DNA of 64,000 nt from Bacteroides xylanisolvens XB1A. Lineage in GTDB: Bacteria; Bacteroidota; Bacteroidia; Bacteroidales; Bacteroidaceae. The translations under genes were made by a program, and so were the position numbers. The notes below the pieces were generated by a model. That model worked only from the letters and a program-made list of their open reading frames with translations, was not told the DNA's origin and did not search any database. Below are positions 16,222-25,658 of the stretch, one piece after another. How positions within the stretch are numbered: position 1 is the stretch's first letter; each line of letters starts with the position of its first letter. The DNA lies in the NCBI RefSeq assembly GCF_000210075.1, contig NC_021017.1, positions 1,293,487 to 1,357,486 of the forward strand, in the 5' to 3' direction.

Positions 16222-16229
16222 CAAAGATA
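16222..16229 (-). promoter_or_regulatory. -7 box of the acyltransferase-folB pair
   Basis: TATCTTTG on the minus strand, 29 bases ahead of the chosen ATG. It lies inside the longer possible reading frame and so supports the shorter start. Confidence 0.55.
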
Positions 16230-16395
16230 CTTTATAAATCGGAATAAAAAGAGGAACATTGAAAAAATAAACGAATGATGCGAAAAGCGAAAAAGTATGA
16301 TATATAGTAATGATATTATTGCGAAAAAAACGGTAGACTATGTTTTGAAACTCCTTATTTTACCTCTGTTATCAATATATCCTTGAAAAACGAAT

Positions 16396-16446
16396 GACGC
16401 GGATCACATAGATTTTTGGCGTTCTTAATCTAGTGTTATCCGCGTC
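16396..16446. repeat. inverted repeat after malQ
   Basis: Arms 16396-16414 and 16427-16446 pair through GACGCGGAT/ATCCGCGTC and AGATT/AATCT with one gap and one mismatch between. The right arm GTGTTATCCGCG is close to GTGTAATCCGTG in the element at 7549-7636, so both probably belong to one interspersed repeat family. It may serve as the malQ terminator. The rest of 16230-16495 shows nothing else. Confidence 0.7.
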
Positions 16447-16495
16447 GGTAGTGTCCGGAAAATATCCTTTTTGAAAGTTACTTGTACCTTTTATT

Positions 16496-19177
16496 CTATT
16501 TATTCGGATCTCTTCCTGTGTATTTAATCAATTCGCTAATCTTATCATTAAGTGTTTTTGCTTTCATCAACTGCTCAAGAGTGAGATGCATCCGGTATCT
16601 CCAGTAGTTTCGTGGATTGGATGGAACATTAATTCGTTCTTCCGCCACATTCGGGTTTCTCCATTTCCCGTCTATCGATAGCCAATCCTGGAAAGACAAG
16701 ATACAGAGAATGGAATTGCTGTTGAGATGATTGCGTACGATTTCCTCGCACAACTCCGGGGTGGCAGTTGTCGGTGCAACTCCGTAATGTCCTAACGTTG
16801 CATTATAGTAACGTTGGGTCTGTTGATAATCTTCTTCCCACCAGCCACGTAACGTAGACATATCGTGAGTGGAGATTGTGCAGACAGACCGGTACGGATA
16901 CTCATTTAAATGCCCGAATTCATACATCGGATTCTTAGGCATCCGCTGAATTTCCAAACTAAGAATCCGGAGATCATTCATCACCGACGATACACAAGCA
17001 GGAATCATCCCCAAATCTTCTCCACAAACCAACATACGGGTTGATTGTGTCAGTTGGGGTAACTTCTTCATTGCTTGCTGATACCAGAACTCGTTGTGCC
17101 GATGATAATAATACTGGTCGTATAGTTTGTTAAACGCATTTTTCTCTTCTTCGTTCAGCGACCGGAATACGAAATCCCGTTGCACACCGATGCGCGGGTG
17201 GTATTTACTTTCCTCTTTCTTATCCGCAACAAATAAGACGTTGCTGATTAATGAATAAAGCCCTTCCCGAATCCACACACTATCTTCATCATTTCTACCG
17301 GCGAAGAATTGCTCTACCTCCCGTTGTGTTTCGAATCCCGGTTTCATCCGATAAAGTCCGGAGTCATCAACCGATTCAAGGAAATCCTGTTTGACTAAAT
17401 GGGTATGCGGTCCGAACAACTGTCCGAGGAAAGATTCATGGATGAATGGTAGCAGATATTCATCCCGGAACGTTAGACCATAACTTTCGATTTCTTCCCG
17501 GCTCATCGGTAAAGAAGGATCAAACTGACCTAACAATCCGTGTACAGCGTGCATTGGTATTTCCCAAATACGGAAGAACCCGAGGATATGATCGATCCGG
17601 TAAGCATCGAAGTATTCCGCCATTTTCTGAAAACGCTTCATCCACCAGCGGTATCCGTCTTTTTCCATGACATCCCAGTTGTATGTGGGGAATCCCCAGT
17701 TTTGTCCGTTGATCGAGAAATCATCGGGCGGAGCACCCGCTTGTCCGTTTAGATTGAAGTAATGAGGTTCTGTCCAGGCTTCCACGCTGTTGCGGCTGAT
17801 GCCAATCGGAATATCCCCCTTTAATACGACACCGTGTTGGCGGGCATATTCGGTTGCAGACAACAACTGCAGGTGCAAATGATACTGGATATAATAATAC
17901 AACGAGATGTGAGGATAATCTGCCGTTCCCGGTTGGCACATTTTTTCTATATCTTCCGCTTGGTAAACAGAGTGTCTCGGCCATTGGCGGAAATTGGGTG
18001 TTTTGTAGGCGTCGCGCAGATAACTAAAGACTGCATAAGGTTGCAGCCATTCCTTGTTTGTTTCAAAGAAATCTTTGAAACCTTTGGAAGCCAATACCTT
18101 TTCTCCTTCCTGTCGGAACAGTAAGTTGAAAAACTCCCATTTAGTTTGGTTGACCGCTTCGTAGTCAATAGCAGGGAGGCTGTTCAGTTCCTTTTGTTTC
18201 TTGCTGAATTTCGATGCCGCTTCTTTATCTTTCAGAGTTCCCATTTGTCTGATATCCGCGTACATCGGATGGAAAGCATAAATTGAAATGCTGTTATAAG
18301 GATAAGAGTCCGTCCATGCATGAGTCATGGTGGTGTCGTTGACCGGTAAAATCTGAATAACTTTCTGGCGAGTATTTACTGCCCAGTCTACCATACGTTT
18401 CAAGTCGCCGAAATCACCTACTCCGAAACTTTTCTCTGATTTTAAAGAAAATACGGGTATAGCGATTCCTGCCCCTTTCCATGCGGGAATGTCGAAATAA
18501 ACATATCGGTCGGAAATCACGAGCGTTTCGTTGGTCTTCAGTTCCGGGTCTGCCAGATAGCGGTTAGGGTTTTTCTCCCAGCAGTCTGCTTTCTTTTCCT
18601 GTTTATTGTAGAGGATGAATTTATATTCCAGCGGATATTTAAGTTTGCTGGCGTCCAGCTCTATCTGCCATTCTGGGAAATTGGTATCACTCATCAATAC
18701 TGCTTTCTCCGGGTCCCAGTGACCTAATGATTTCTGGTTGCCACAAATTGCCAGGCAATAATCTTTATTGATACGTGGGGCGTAGGCCTTGATAACCAGT
18801 CCCTTCTTATATCTTTGCGGGATATTCTCTTTTTCAGGATGTGCCAGTAAGGCTTCTGTAAAAGCAGAACTATAAAGATACAGTTGTTCCGGAATATTTT
18901 TCCAGCAATCATTGATTCTGTATATCTTCCTGGAGCTGCCTGATAAGAAAATAGATCTCGAAAAACTGTCCCATTCCTTGCGGATAACTATTCCGTTTTG
19001 CTCTATCTGATAGCTATAATTGATAGTCATCCCTTCTTGAGGGACTTCAAGCTCAAGTTCTGCCGTCCAATAGATACCATCGGTGGTGTGTAAAGGAATT
19101 GATTCCGGAAATAAGCCGGAAATCCTTACTTCTTCTCCCCAATTGGTGCGGTATTCAATATTAAATGATAGAATCAT
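16496..19177 (-). CDS. malQ: 4-alpha-glucanotransferase with starch-binding domains
   Basis: An 893-residue GH77 disproportionating enzyme that transfers glucan segments between maltodextrins in the cytoplasm. Two CBM20-like starch-binding domains fill about residues 1-250, as in plant DPE2-type enzymes. The catalytic part carries the nucleophile region DAYRIDHILGFFRIWEIP, the acid/base GEDLGMIPACV and the third carboxylate STHDMSTLRGWW. I start at MILSFNIEYRTNWGEEV, ATG at 19175-19177, because that is where the first CBM20 strand begins; the longer frame adds 11 residues. There is no signal peptide. B. thetaiotaomicron has a comparable enzyme near this position (by memory). Confidence 0.94.
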   Translation of the reverse strand: MILSFNIEYRTNWGEEVRISGLFPESIPLHTTDGIYWTAELELEVPQEGMTINYSYQIEQNGIVIRKEWDSFSRSIFLSGSSRKIYRINDCWKNIPEQLYLYSSAFTEALLAHPEKENIPQRYKKGLVIKAYAPRINKDYCLAICGNQKSLGHWDPEKAVLMSDTNFPEWQIELDASKLKYPLEYKFILYNKQEKKADCWEKNPNRYLADPELKTNETLVISDRYVYFDIPAWKGAGIAIPVFSLKSEKSFGVGDFGDLKRMVDWAVNTRQKVIQILPVNDTTMTHAWTDSYPYNSISIYAFHPMYADIRQMGTLKDKEAASKFSKKQKELNSLPAIDYEAVNQTKWEFFNLLFRQEGEKVLASKGFKDFFETNKEWLQPYAVFSYLRDAYKTPNFRQWPRHSVYQAEDIEKMCQPGTADYPHISLYYYIQYHLHLQLLSATEYARQHGVVLKGDIPIGISRNSVEAWTEPHYFNLNGQAGAPPDDFSINGQNWGFPTYNWDVMEKDGYRWWMKRFQKMAEYFDAYRIDHILGFFRIWEIPMHAVHGLLGQFDPSLPMSREEIESYGLTFRDEYLLPFIHESFLGQLFGPHTHLVKQDFLESVDDSGLYRMKPGFETQREVEQFFAGRNDEDSVWIREGLYSLISNVLFVADKKEESKYHPRIGVQRDFVFRSLNEEEKNAFNKLYDQYYYHRHNEFWYQQAMKKLPQLTQSTRMLVCGEDLGMIPACVSSVMNDLRILSLEIQRMPKNPMYEFGHLNEYPYRSVCTISTHDMSTLRGWWEEDYQQTQRYYNATLGHYGVAPTTATPELCEEIVRNHLNSNSILCILSFQDWLSIDGKWRNPNVAEERINVPSNPRNYWRYRMHLTLEQLMKAKTLNDKISELIKYTGRDPNK

Positions 19178-19243
19178 ATATATTAGATTTTGATTGTATA
19201 TGTAAGACACTGCAAGTATAAGACATTTTTTTGAATAAAAAAT

Positions 19244-19269
19244 AAAAGGAGCCGCACCGGACTCCTTTT
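19244..19269 (-). terminator. terminator of nrdJ
   Basis: Arms AAAAGGAG-CCG (19244-19254) and CGG-a-CTCCTTTT (19258-19269, one bulge) form a stable hairpin; on the minus strand it is followed by an A/T tract rich in T. It closes the nrdJ transcript just before malQ begins. Confidence 0.8.
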
Positions 19270-19308
19270 AATCTTTTGTTTATATATTAATTAACATACG
19301 TAGGACTA

Positions 19309-21852
19309 TTATCCACATCTGGAAGCGCCGCAAGTAGTACAAATCAGACAGCCTTCCTGATAAACCAATGTCTCGTTGCCACAGTTCGGGCACTTCTTAC
19401 CTTTGGCTTCCGTTCCATCCTGAATATACTTCTTCAATGCACGTTCTACACCGTTTTTCCAAGTGTTGATACTTTCACTGTTCAATTGCAGAGAGCCAAC
19501 CAGTTTGATAACCTGTTCAATCGGCATCCGGTAGCGAAGCACGCCGGAAATCAATTTTGCATAGTTCCAGTATTCCTTGTTGAACTTCTCTGACAATCCT
19601 TCAATGGTCGTCTTATATCCGCGTTTGTTCTCGAATTGGAAGTCGTAACGTTTGGTACCGTCTTCATCCACATTTTTGATGATACGTCCGCAAGTCACGC
19701 TCTTAGGCAGCAAGATACCTTCGTCGTCATCTTGCAAACCAGTGAATATTTCATAAGGGTGTCCGTCCAATAATCCGACAAAAGCTACCCATTTTTCCTT
19801 GTTGTTCTGGAAACGGACAACGTCTGCTTCCAATATTCTCGGACGTACCTCTACAACCGTAGGCGGTTTGCAAGGAGGAAGTCCTTCTTTCTTGTCCTTA
19901 TCCGATTTCGTAGAGATCAGCACTCCGGAGCGTGAACCGTCACGATATACGGTACAACCTTTGCAGCCGGATTTCCATGCCTCTACATACAGGCGGTTTA
20001 CTAAATCCTCGTCCACATCGTTCGGCAGATTGATGGTTACGCTGATAGAGTGGTCTACCCATTTCTGGATTCTTCCCTGCATCTTCACCTTCATCAACCA
20101 GTCGACATCGTTAGAAGTCGCTTTGTAATAAGGAGATTTGGCAACCAGTTCGTCAATCTCTTCCTGGGTGTAACGTCTGGCCGGATCGTATCCGTTAGCT
20201 TCCATCCAGGTAACAAATTTATGATGGAATACGATGTATTCTTCGAATGCGTCCCCTGTTTCGTCTACAAAGTCTACATGCACATTCGTATCGTTCGGGT
20301 TCACCTTTCTTCTACGTTTGTAAACAGGCAGGAATACAGGCTCGATACCCGAAGTGGTCTGCGTCATCAAACTGGTCGTTCCGGTCGGAGCAATCGTCAG
20401 GCAGGCAATGTTACGGCGACCATATTTCTTCATGTCCTCATACAGTTTCGGATCAGCTGCTGCCAGGCGTTGGATGAACGGATTGTTCTGTTCGCGTTCG
20501 CTATTGTATATTTCGAAGGCACCGCGTTCTTTGGCCATTTCCACTGAAGAACGATAGGCACCGAGAGCTACTGTCTTGTGTACTTTTTCAGAGAATTCCG
20601 TTGCTTCTTCCGTTCCGTAGCGCAATCCTAAAGCAGCAAGCATATCACCTTCTGCAGTGATCCCTACGCCGGTACGACGACCTTGTCCGCTCTTCTTGTA
20701 GATTTTCTCCCAAAGTGCACGTTCCGCATGTTTCACTTCTTCGTTTTCCGGATCTTCGTCAATCTTGGTCATGATACGTTCGATCTTCTCTAGTTCGAGG
20801 TCGATAATATCGTCCATGATCCGTTGAGCGAGAGCCACGTGTTTTTGGAACAGGTCGAAATCAAAATAAGCATCCGGTTTGAACGGATTTACCACATAAG
20901 AATATAGATTGATAGCCAGTAAGCGGCAAGAATCGTAAGGACATAGAGGAATTTCTCCGCATGGGTTGGTAGATACCGTTCTGTAACCCAGGTCTGCATA
21001 ACAATCAGGCACAGATTCACGGATAATCGTATCCCAGAACAAAACGCCCGGTTCTGCCGATTTCCATGCATTGTGAACGATTTTCTTCCACAAGGTAGAA
21101 GCGTCGATTTCCTTGGTGAATGTAGGTTGGGCAGAGTCGATAGGATATTGCTGTACATACGGCTTTTCGTCTACGGCAGCCTGCATGAAAGCGTCGTCCA
21201 ACTTGACAGAAACGTTTGCTCCGGTCACTTTACCTTCGGTCATCTTGGCATCAATGAATGCTTCCGAATCCGGATGCTTGATAGACACGCTCAACATCAA
21301 TGCACCGCGACGTCCGTCTTGAGCTACTTCACGAGTGGAATTCGAATATCGTTCCATGAACGGAACAAGACCGGTAGAAGTCAACGCCGAGTTTTTAACG
21401 GGAGAACCTTTCGGACGGATGTGTGATAAGTCATGACCTACACCACCGCGTCTTTTCATTAGTTGCACCTGTTCTTCGTCGATTTTGATGATAGCGCCAT
21501 AAGAGTCGGCTGCACCGTCCACTCCGATAACGAAGCAGTTGGATAGTGAAGCAACCTGGTAGTCGTTACCGATTCCTGTCATCGGGCTACCTTGGGGGAC
21601 GATGTACTTGAAGTGATCCAGTAAATCATACAGTTCTTTTGCTGTCAACGCATTCGGATACTTCGATTCTACGCGTGCCACTTCATTTGCAATTCTCCAA
21701 TGCATGTCTTCCGGGGATTTTTCATAGATATTACCGAAAGAATCCTTTACTGCGTATTTGTTTACCCAAACCCTTGCAGCAAGCTCGTCGCCTTGAAAAT
21801 ATCGTAAAGATTCTTCATAGGCTTCGTCGTAAGAATAAATCTGTTTTTCCAC
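19309..21852 (-). CDS. nrdJ: adenosylcobalamin-dependent ribonucleotide reductase
   Basis: An 847-residue class II ribonucleotide reductase, which makes deoxyribonucleotides using a B12-generated thiyl radical and works with or without oxygen. Motifs: SLSNCFVIGVDGAADS, the active-site block STNPCGEIPLCPYDSCRLLAINL, the finger-loop ACLTIAPTGTTSLMTQTTSGIEPVF, and a C-terminal zinc/redox module CPNCGNETLVYQEGCLICTTCGASRCG-like, whose two last Cys pairs probably reduce the active site. The length and missing small subunit fit class II. A complete promoter lies at 21927-21957. No cobalamin riboswitch is seen in its 75-base leader. Bacteroides usually also carry class I and III enzymes elsewhere. 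Confidence 0.95.
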   Translation of the reverse strand: MEKQIYSYDEAYEESLRYFQGDELAARVWVNKYAVKDSFGNIYEKSPEDMHWRIANEVARVESKYPNALTAKELYDLLDHFKYIVPQGSPMTGIGNDYQVASLSNCFVIGVDGAADSYGAIIKIDEEQVQLMKRRGGVGHDLSHIRPKGSPVKNSALTSTGLVPFMERYSNSTREVAQDGRRGALMLSVSIKHPDSEAFIDAKMTEGKVTGANVSVKLDDAFMQAAVDEKPYVQQYPIDSAQPTFTKEIDASTLWKKIVHNAWKSAEPGVLFWDTIIRESVPDCYADLGYRTVSTNPCGEIPLCPYDSCRLLAINLYSYVVNPFKPDAYFDFDLFQKHVALAQRIMDDIIDLELEKIERIMTKIDEDPENEEVKHAERALWEKIYKKSGQGRRTGVGITAEGDMLAALGLRYGTEEATEFSEKVHKTVALGAYRSSVEMAKERGAFEIYNSEREQNNPFIQRLAAADPKLYEDMKKYGRRNIACLTIAPTGTTSLMTQTTSGIEPVFLPVYKRRRKVNPNDTNVHVDFVDETGDAFEEYIVFHHKFVTWMEANGYDPARRYTQEEIDELVAKSPYYKATSNDVDWLMKVKMQGRIQKWVDHSISVTINLPNDVDEDLVNRLYVEAWKSGCKGCTVYRDGSRSGVLISTKSDKDKKEGLPPCKPPTVVEVRPRILEADVVRFQNNKEKWVAFVGLLDGHPYEIFTGLQDDDEGILLPKSVTCGRIIKNVDEDGTKRYDFQFENKRGYKTTIEGLSEKFNKEYWNYAKLISGVLRYRMPIEQVIKLVGSLQLNSESINTWKNGVERALKKYIQDGTEAKGKKCPNCGNETLVYQEGCLICTTCGASRCG

Positions 21853-21926
21853 GATTCAATTTGTGTTAAATCTCGTTTTTAATAAGTAATATGTAGAAGT
21901 TTACTTATCGTTAACAAATGTAGGCG

Positions 21927-21957
21927 CAAAGCTAAGAATGTTTTTTCATCTATCAAA
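21927..21957 (-). promoter_or_regulatory. nrdJ promoter
   Basis: On the minus strand TTTG (21957-21954) and TAGCTTTG (21934-21927) are separated by 19 bp, a full Bacteroides promoter. Transcription should start near 21920, giving a leader of about 70 bases. Confidence 0.85.
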
Positions 21958-22116
21958 ATAAAAATGAATTAATTTATTAACAGGTTGCAAGTTTTCCATT
22001 TGTTTATGCTAAGTATTTGATAAACAGTTAGAATTGAATTTTGTTCAAAGGTTAAAGTTCTCCAAAAAGAAAACTATTCTATTCCACTAGTGTGGTGGAT
22101 TATTTTTTTCTTTTTA

Positions 22117-22124
22117 TATCTTTG
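22117..22124 (+). promoter_or_regulatory. -7 box of the nitroreductase gene
   Basis: TATCTTTG lies 12 bases before the ATG at 22137. The transcript would begin a handful of bases before the start codon. The -33 position has only TGTG at 22 bp. Confidence 0.55.
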
Positions 22125-22136
22125 CAAAAAAAAGAT

Positions 22137-22880
22137 ATGTTTGAAACCGTAAAGAACAGAAGAACTATCCGGAAATATCTGCCTAAAGATATAAATCCGA
22201 GTTTGTTAAATGATTTGCTTGAAACCTCTTTCCGTGCTTCTACGATGGGTGGGATGCAACTTTATAGTGTGATTGTGACTCACGATGCGGAAATGAAGGA
22301 AAAACTTTCGCCTGCTCATTTCAATCAGCCGATGGTAAAAAATGCTCCGGTCGTATTGACTTTTTGTGCTGATTTCCGTCGTTTCAGCAAATGGTGTGAA
22401 CAGCGGAAAGCTGTGCCGGGCTACGATAATTTAATGTCTTTTATGAATGCGTCTATGGATACTTTGCTTGTTGCGCAGACTTTTTGTACGCTGGCGGAAG
22501 AAGCAGGACTCGGCATTTGTTATTTGGGAACTACCACTTATAATCCACAAATGATTATCGATACCCTCCAACTCCCCGAACTGGTATTCCCTCTCACCAC
22601 AATAACGGTAGGCTATCCGGACGGTATTCCCGCACAAGTAGACCGCTTGCCTTTGGAAGCTGCCGTGCACGATGAAAAATATCACGACTATACACCGGAA
22701 GAAATAGATAAACTCTATGCCTACAAAGAATCGTTGCCGGAAAACAAGCAGTTTATCGAAGAAAATAAAAAAGAAACATTGGCTCAAGTCTTTACGGACG
22801 TGCGTTACACAAAGAAAGATAACGAATTTATGTCCGAAAATCTATTGAAAGTACTTCGCCAGCAAGGATTCTTGAAATAA
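22137..22880 (+). CDS. nitroreductase-family flavoprotein
   Basis: A 247-residue FMN-binding protein of the nitroreductase family. It opens with the family signature FETVKNRRTIRKY, which contacts the FMN phosphate, and has AQTFCTLAEEAGLGICYLGT and the closing TITVGYPDG. The C-terminal 60 residues are charged and helical (PENKQFIEENKKETLAQVF). The physiological substrate of such enzymes is rarely known. I start at MFETVKN because the longer frame would overlap the -7 box at 22117-22124. Confidence 0.88.
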   Translation: MFETVKNRRTIRKYLPKDINPSLLNDLLETSFRASTMGGMQLYSVIVTHDAEMKEKLSPAHFNQPMVKNAPVVLTFCADFRRFSKWCEQRKAVPGYDNLMSFMNASMDTLLVAQTFCTLAEEAGLGICYLGTTTYNPQMIIDTLQLPELVFPLTTITVGYPDGIPAQVDRLPLEAAVHDEKYHDYTPEEIDKLYAYKESLPENKQFIEENKKETLAQVFTDVRYTKKDNEFMSENLLKVLRQQGFLK

Positions 22881-22895
22881 GTATTAAGTATTTTT

Positions 22896-22988
22896 CAAGT
22901 ATAAAGTATTAAGTATTACCCTGGTGCGAAACCGCATAATAAAGCCTGTCCGCATGGATAATACCTAATACTTAATACTTTATACTTG
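22896..22988. repeat. 23-bp perfect inverted repeat between nitroreductase and dnaA
   Basis: Arms at 22896-22918 and 22966-22988 are perfectly complementary (CAAGTATAAAGTATTAAG... pattern) around a 47-base loop. A further partial copy of the same AAGTATTAAGTATT unit lies at 22880-22893. It stands between convergent genes and reaches to 4 bases from the dnaA stop codon. It may be a two-way terminator derived from a simple repeat. Confidence 0.85.
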
Positions 22989-22991
22989 ATT

Positions 22992-24404
22992 TCAGTTTCT
23001 CTTTTTCAGTAACGATTCTATTTCCTGTACTTCTGCACTAAAGCTTTTGTCCACCTCCAATTGTCCTTTTACGGTTTTGCAGGCGTGAAGTACCGTTGCA
23101 TGGTCTTTGTTACCGATAAACTTACCTATCTTAGAAGTTGAAAAGTCTGTGTGGTTTTTAGCTAGATACATGGCGATCTGTCGTGCTTGAACGACTTCCC
23201 TTTTTCTGGATTTTGTATGTATGGCAGACGGTTCCAGATCAAAATGTTTGCATACCACTTTGAGGATATCATCGATGGTAACCGCTTTCGTTTCGTTATG
23301 AACCACGCCATGTACAATGTGTTGTGCCAAATCCAAATCTATTTCTTTGTTGAAAATAGTGGAACGAGCCATGATAGCAATGACGATACCTTCCAGATCG
23401 CGTACACTTTCATTCACATTTTCGGCAATATAATCGATCACTTCCGGCGGGAATTGTAATCCGTCGCGGTGTATCTTGTTGCGTAGAATGTTTTTGCGAA
23501 GTTCTACCGTCGGCTTTTCAAGCTCGGCTACCATACCCCATTTGAAACGGGTCAGGAGGCGTTCTTCAATACCTTGCAACAATACAGGAGCACGGTCTGA
23601 AGTTAATATAAGCTGTTTGCCGTTCTGGTGTAAATGATTGAAGATATGGAAGAAGTTGTTTTGAGTCTTGGTGACACCGGCAAACTCCTGAATATCATCA
23701 ATGATTAATACATCAATCGTCTGATAAAAATTAATAAAGTCGTTGGTCGTGTTATTGCGTACAGAATCCGTATATTGTACCTGGAACAAATGTGCCGAAA
23801 CGTACAATACTCTTTTCTCTGGATAAATTTCTTTGATTTTCGTGCCTATTGCGTTTGCCAGGTGCGTTTTTCCTACTCCGGATGCTCCATAAAGGAATAA
23901 CGGGTTGAAAGCAGTCCCTCCCGGTTTTTGCGCTACGGCTTCCGCCACACTTCTTGAAAGTTTATTGCTGTATCCTTCAATGAAGTTCTCAAAATTATAA
24001 TTGGGATTCAAATGCGGGTCCAAATCCTGAACGGCAGGGGCCTGTAGGAAGCTGGGAGCTTTGTTTCCTCCGATTATGCTTTTGGGAGTAACAGCCGTAG
24101 AACGATTGCTTGCTTCGAGATTCACGGTTTGATTCGGAATCGAAGTCTTGTCCACCATGACATTGTACATCAACTTGGTTCCTTCGCCAATGACCTTATA
24201 TAATGTCTTACGTATAAGATCTACGAATCTCTCTTCCAGTATTTCATAGAAAAACTGGCTCGGGATCTGTAAGATCAACGTTTTGTCCTCATATTTCAAC
24301 GGAACAATAGGGGCAAACCAAGTATTATATGTCGTCTCGGGAACATTGTCTTTAATAACGTCGAGACAGCGGTTCCAAAGTACGACATGATTTGATTCAA
24401 TCAT
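22992..24404 (-). CDS. dnaA: chromosomal replication initiator DnaA
   Basis: A 470-residue AAA+ initiator that binds DnaA boxes and opens the origin. Domain I (about 1-90, with [15 protein letters not shown]) is followed by a short linker, the AAA+ domain with Walker [16 protein letters not shown], Walker [13 protein letters not shown] and sensor [18 protein letters not shown], and the domain IV DNA-binding signature [18 protein letters not shown]. All catalytic elements are intact. It is a single gene here; dnaN is not next to it, as is normal for Bacteroidetes, and I found no cluster of DnaA boxes that would mark an origin. Confidence 0.97.
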   Translation of the reverse strand: MIESNHVVLWNRCLDVIKDNVPETTYNTWFAPIVPLKYEDKTLILQIPSQFFYEILEERFVDLIRKTLYKVIGEGTKLMYNVMVDKTSIPNQTVNLEASNRSTAVTPKSIIGGNKAPSFLQAPAVQDLDPHLNPNYNFENFIEGYSNKLSRSVAEAVAQKPGGTAFNPLFLYGASGVGKTHLANAIGTKIKEIYPEKRVLYVSAHLFQVQYTDSVRNNTTNDFINFYQTIDVLIIDDIQEFAGVTKTQNNFFHIFNHLHQNGKQLILTSDRAPVLLQGIEERLLTRFKWGMVAELEKPTVELRKNILRNKIHRDGLQFPPEVIDYIAENVNESVRDLEGIVIAIMARSTIFNKEIDLDLAQHIVHGVVHNETKAVTIDDILKVVCKHFDLEPSAIHTKSRKREVVQARQIAMYLAKNHTDFSTSKIGKFIGNKDHATVLHACKTVKGQLEVDKSFSAEVQEIESLLKKRN

Positions 24405-24450
24405 AGTAACTTTTAATACATTTATTAATTAAGCAAAACTTCTACGTTTG

Positions 24451-24482
24451 CAAAATTGGGAATCTTATTCGGAAAAAACAAA
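24451..24482 (-). promoter_or_regulatory. probable dnaA promoter
   Basis: On the minus strand TTTG (24482-24479) and CAATTTTG (24458-24451) are 20 bp apart; the -7 box has one mismatch to TAnnTTTG. It lies 46 bases before the dnaA ATG. Confidence 0.6.
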
Positions 24483-24755
24483 TCTATTTTTTCTTGTTTT
24501 TTTCATGCTAACAATAATGTGTTTACTTTCAATGACTTATGCGTTTGTTGTCGGACACACTCTGTTTACCCTCTCTTGCAGTTTTGTAAGTATCTGTATG
24601 TTAATGTCTTATATATATAATTTTAGCCTTTTTTCTCACTTTTGTACGTTTGTACGGGAATATTATTTCGGTTTGTAGATAGACATTTGAAGAGCAATCT
24701 ACTTTCTTTTGAAAGCCCTTCGTTATTTAGATAAAATCTATATAACGATAATTTG
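24483..24755. other. intergenic region, no gene recognised
   Basis: A/T-rich DNA between divergent dnaA and the 3' end of the MlaD gene. A TTG-started frame of 76 codons runs through 24448-24678 but overlaps the dnaA promoter, and I do not believe it is a gene. No DnaA box cluster, tRNA or strong hairpin is seen. Confidence 0.5.
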
Positions 24756-25649
24756 CTACTTGTCTTTCTTGCCGAATAATGAGAAGTGAACGTACCGTTT
24801 CGGATGCTCTTTCAGGTCTTCTAATAAGCTGGCTGCATTTTCAGTTGTTGCATTCAGATTATTATATAAAGTCGGGTCGTTGAAGAGCAGTCCGATAGTG
24901 TTATCTTTGCTGTTTAATTTTTCTGTAAGTATTTTTACGTTAGCCAGCGTTTCGTCTATTTTTTTGAAAGTGGCTGCATAGTCTACTTCTTTCAAATTTC
25001 CGCTGATGACAACGAAGTTGTCTCCGATGGTGTTCAGTTTACTGGTGAGTTGAGGTATGTCATTACTCATCAGCCCTTTTACCTGCGAACTGACTACTGC
25101 CAGGTTGGCGGTTGTCTTCTCTATCGAGTGCAGGGTGGCAGGGATGCTCTTGTCTCCTAATATATTGTTCAGAGAGATGAGGATAGAATCCAGTTTCGGA
25201 AGCATTTCTTCTACCTTGGGGATCAGTTTTGCCGCGCTTTCCATCATTCCGTTGTTCAGTGTGCCGGGGATCGTATCTCCTACGGCATATTTTTCGCGCG
25301 GGTTGTTTGCCAGAAGAATATTCATGCGTACGCCTCCCATAAGTTCGGATACAAGCTCGGCGCTACTTCCTTTGGGAATCCGCAGTTCCGTGTCCAGTTC
25401 CACTTCGACAATTACATTTCCGGGTTTGGCATAATCATAATAGATGTCACGCACGATACCTACACGAACACCGTCGGCAAATACCGGGCTTGATTTGGTG
25501 AGTCCGTTTACGTTTTTAAATTTGGCATAGAAATAGCTGGAAGGTTGAAACATGTGTATACCTTTCAGCCAGTTAATTCCGTATATAAGCACACATAGTG
25601 CAACGATACCTGCAATACCTATTCTGACTTCTTTTGTAATGTACTTCAT
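24756..25649 (-). CDS. MlaD/MCE family protein
   Basis: A 297-residue protein with one N-terminal transmembrane helix (about 9-27, IGIAGIVALCVLIYGINWL) and a single MCE domain (about 37-115: FYAKFKNVNGLTKSSPVFADGVRVGIV, then VIVEVELDTELRIPKGSSAEL). The rest is helical and probably forms the hydrophobic tunnel of a hexamer. In the Mla system such proteins carry phospholipids between the membranes with an ABC transporter; no ABC genes adjoin it here. It lies 9 bases after the amidase gene and is cotranscribed with it, which points to envelope maintenance. Confidence 0.9.
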   Translation of the reverse strand: MKYITKEVRIGIAGIVALCVLIYGINWLKGIHMFQPSSYFYAKFKNVNGLTKSSPVFADGVRVGIVRDIYYDYAKPGNVIVEVELDTELRIPKGSSAELVSELMGGVRMNILLANNPREKYAVGDTIPGTLNNGMMESAAKLIPKVEEMLPKLDSILISLNNILGDKSIPATLHSIEKTTANLAVVSSQVKGLMSNDIPQLTSKLNTIGDNFVVISGNLKEVDYAATFKKIDETLANVKILTEKLNSKDNTIGLLFNDPTLYNNLNATTENAASLLEDLKEHPKRYVHFSLFGKKDK

Positions 25650-25658
25650 TTTATCTTT

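Noticed and set aside
19309..19317. A perfect DnaA box, TTATCCACA
   Set aside because: It is a single copy at the nrdJ stop codon, 5 kb from dnaA, without A/T-rich unwinding repeats or other boxes, so it does not define an origin.
21853..22136. Possible cobalamin riboswitch upstream of nrdJ
   Set aside because: The leader is short and A/T rich and shows none of the conserved B12-box sequence.
24448..24678. 76-codon frame upstream of dnaA with hydrophobic residues
   Set aside because: It starts with TTG inside the dnaA promoter, has no promoter of its own, and the hydrophobic content follows from T-rich DNA.
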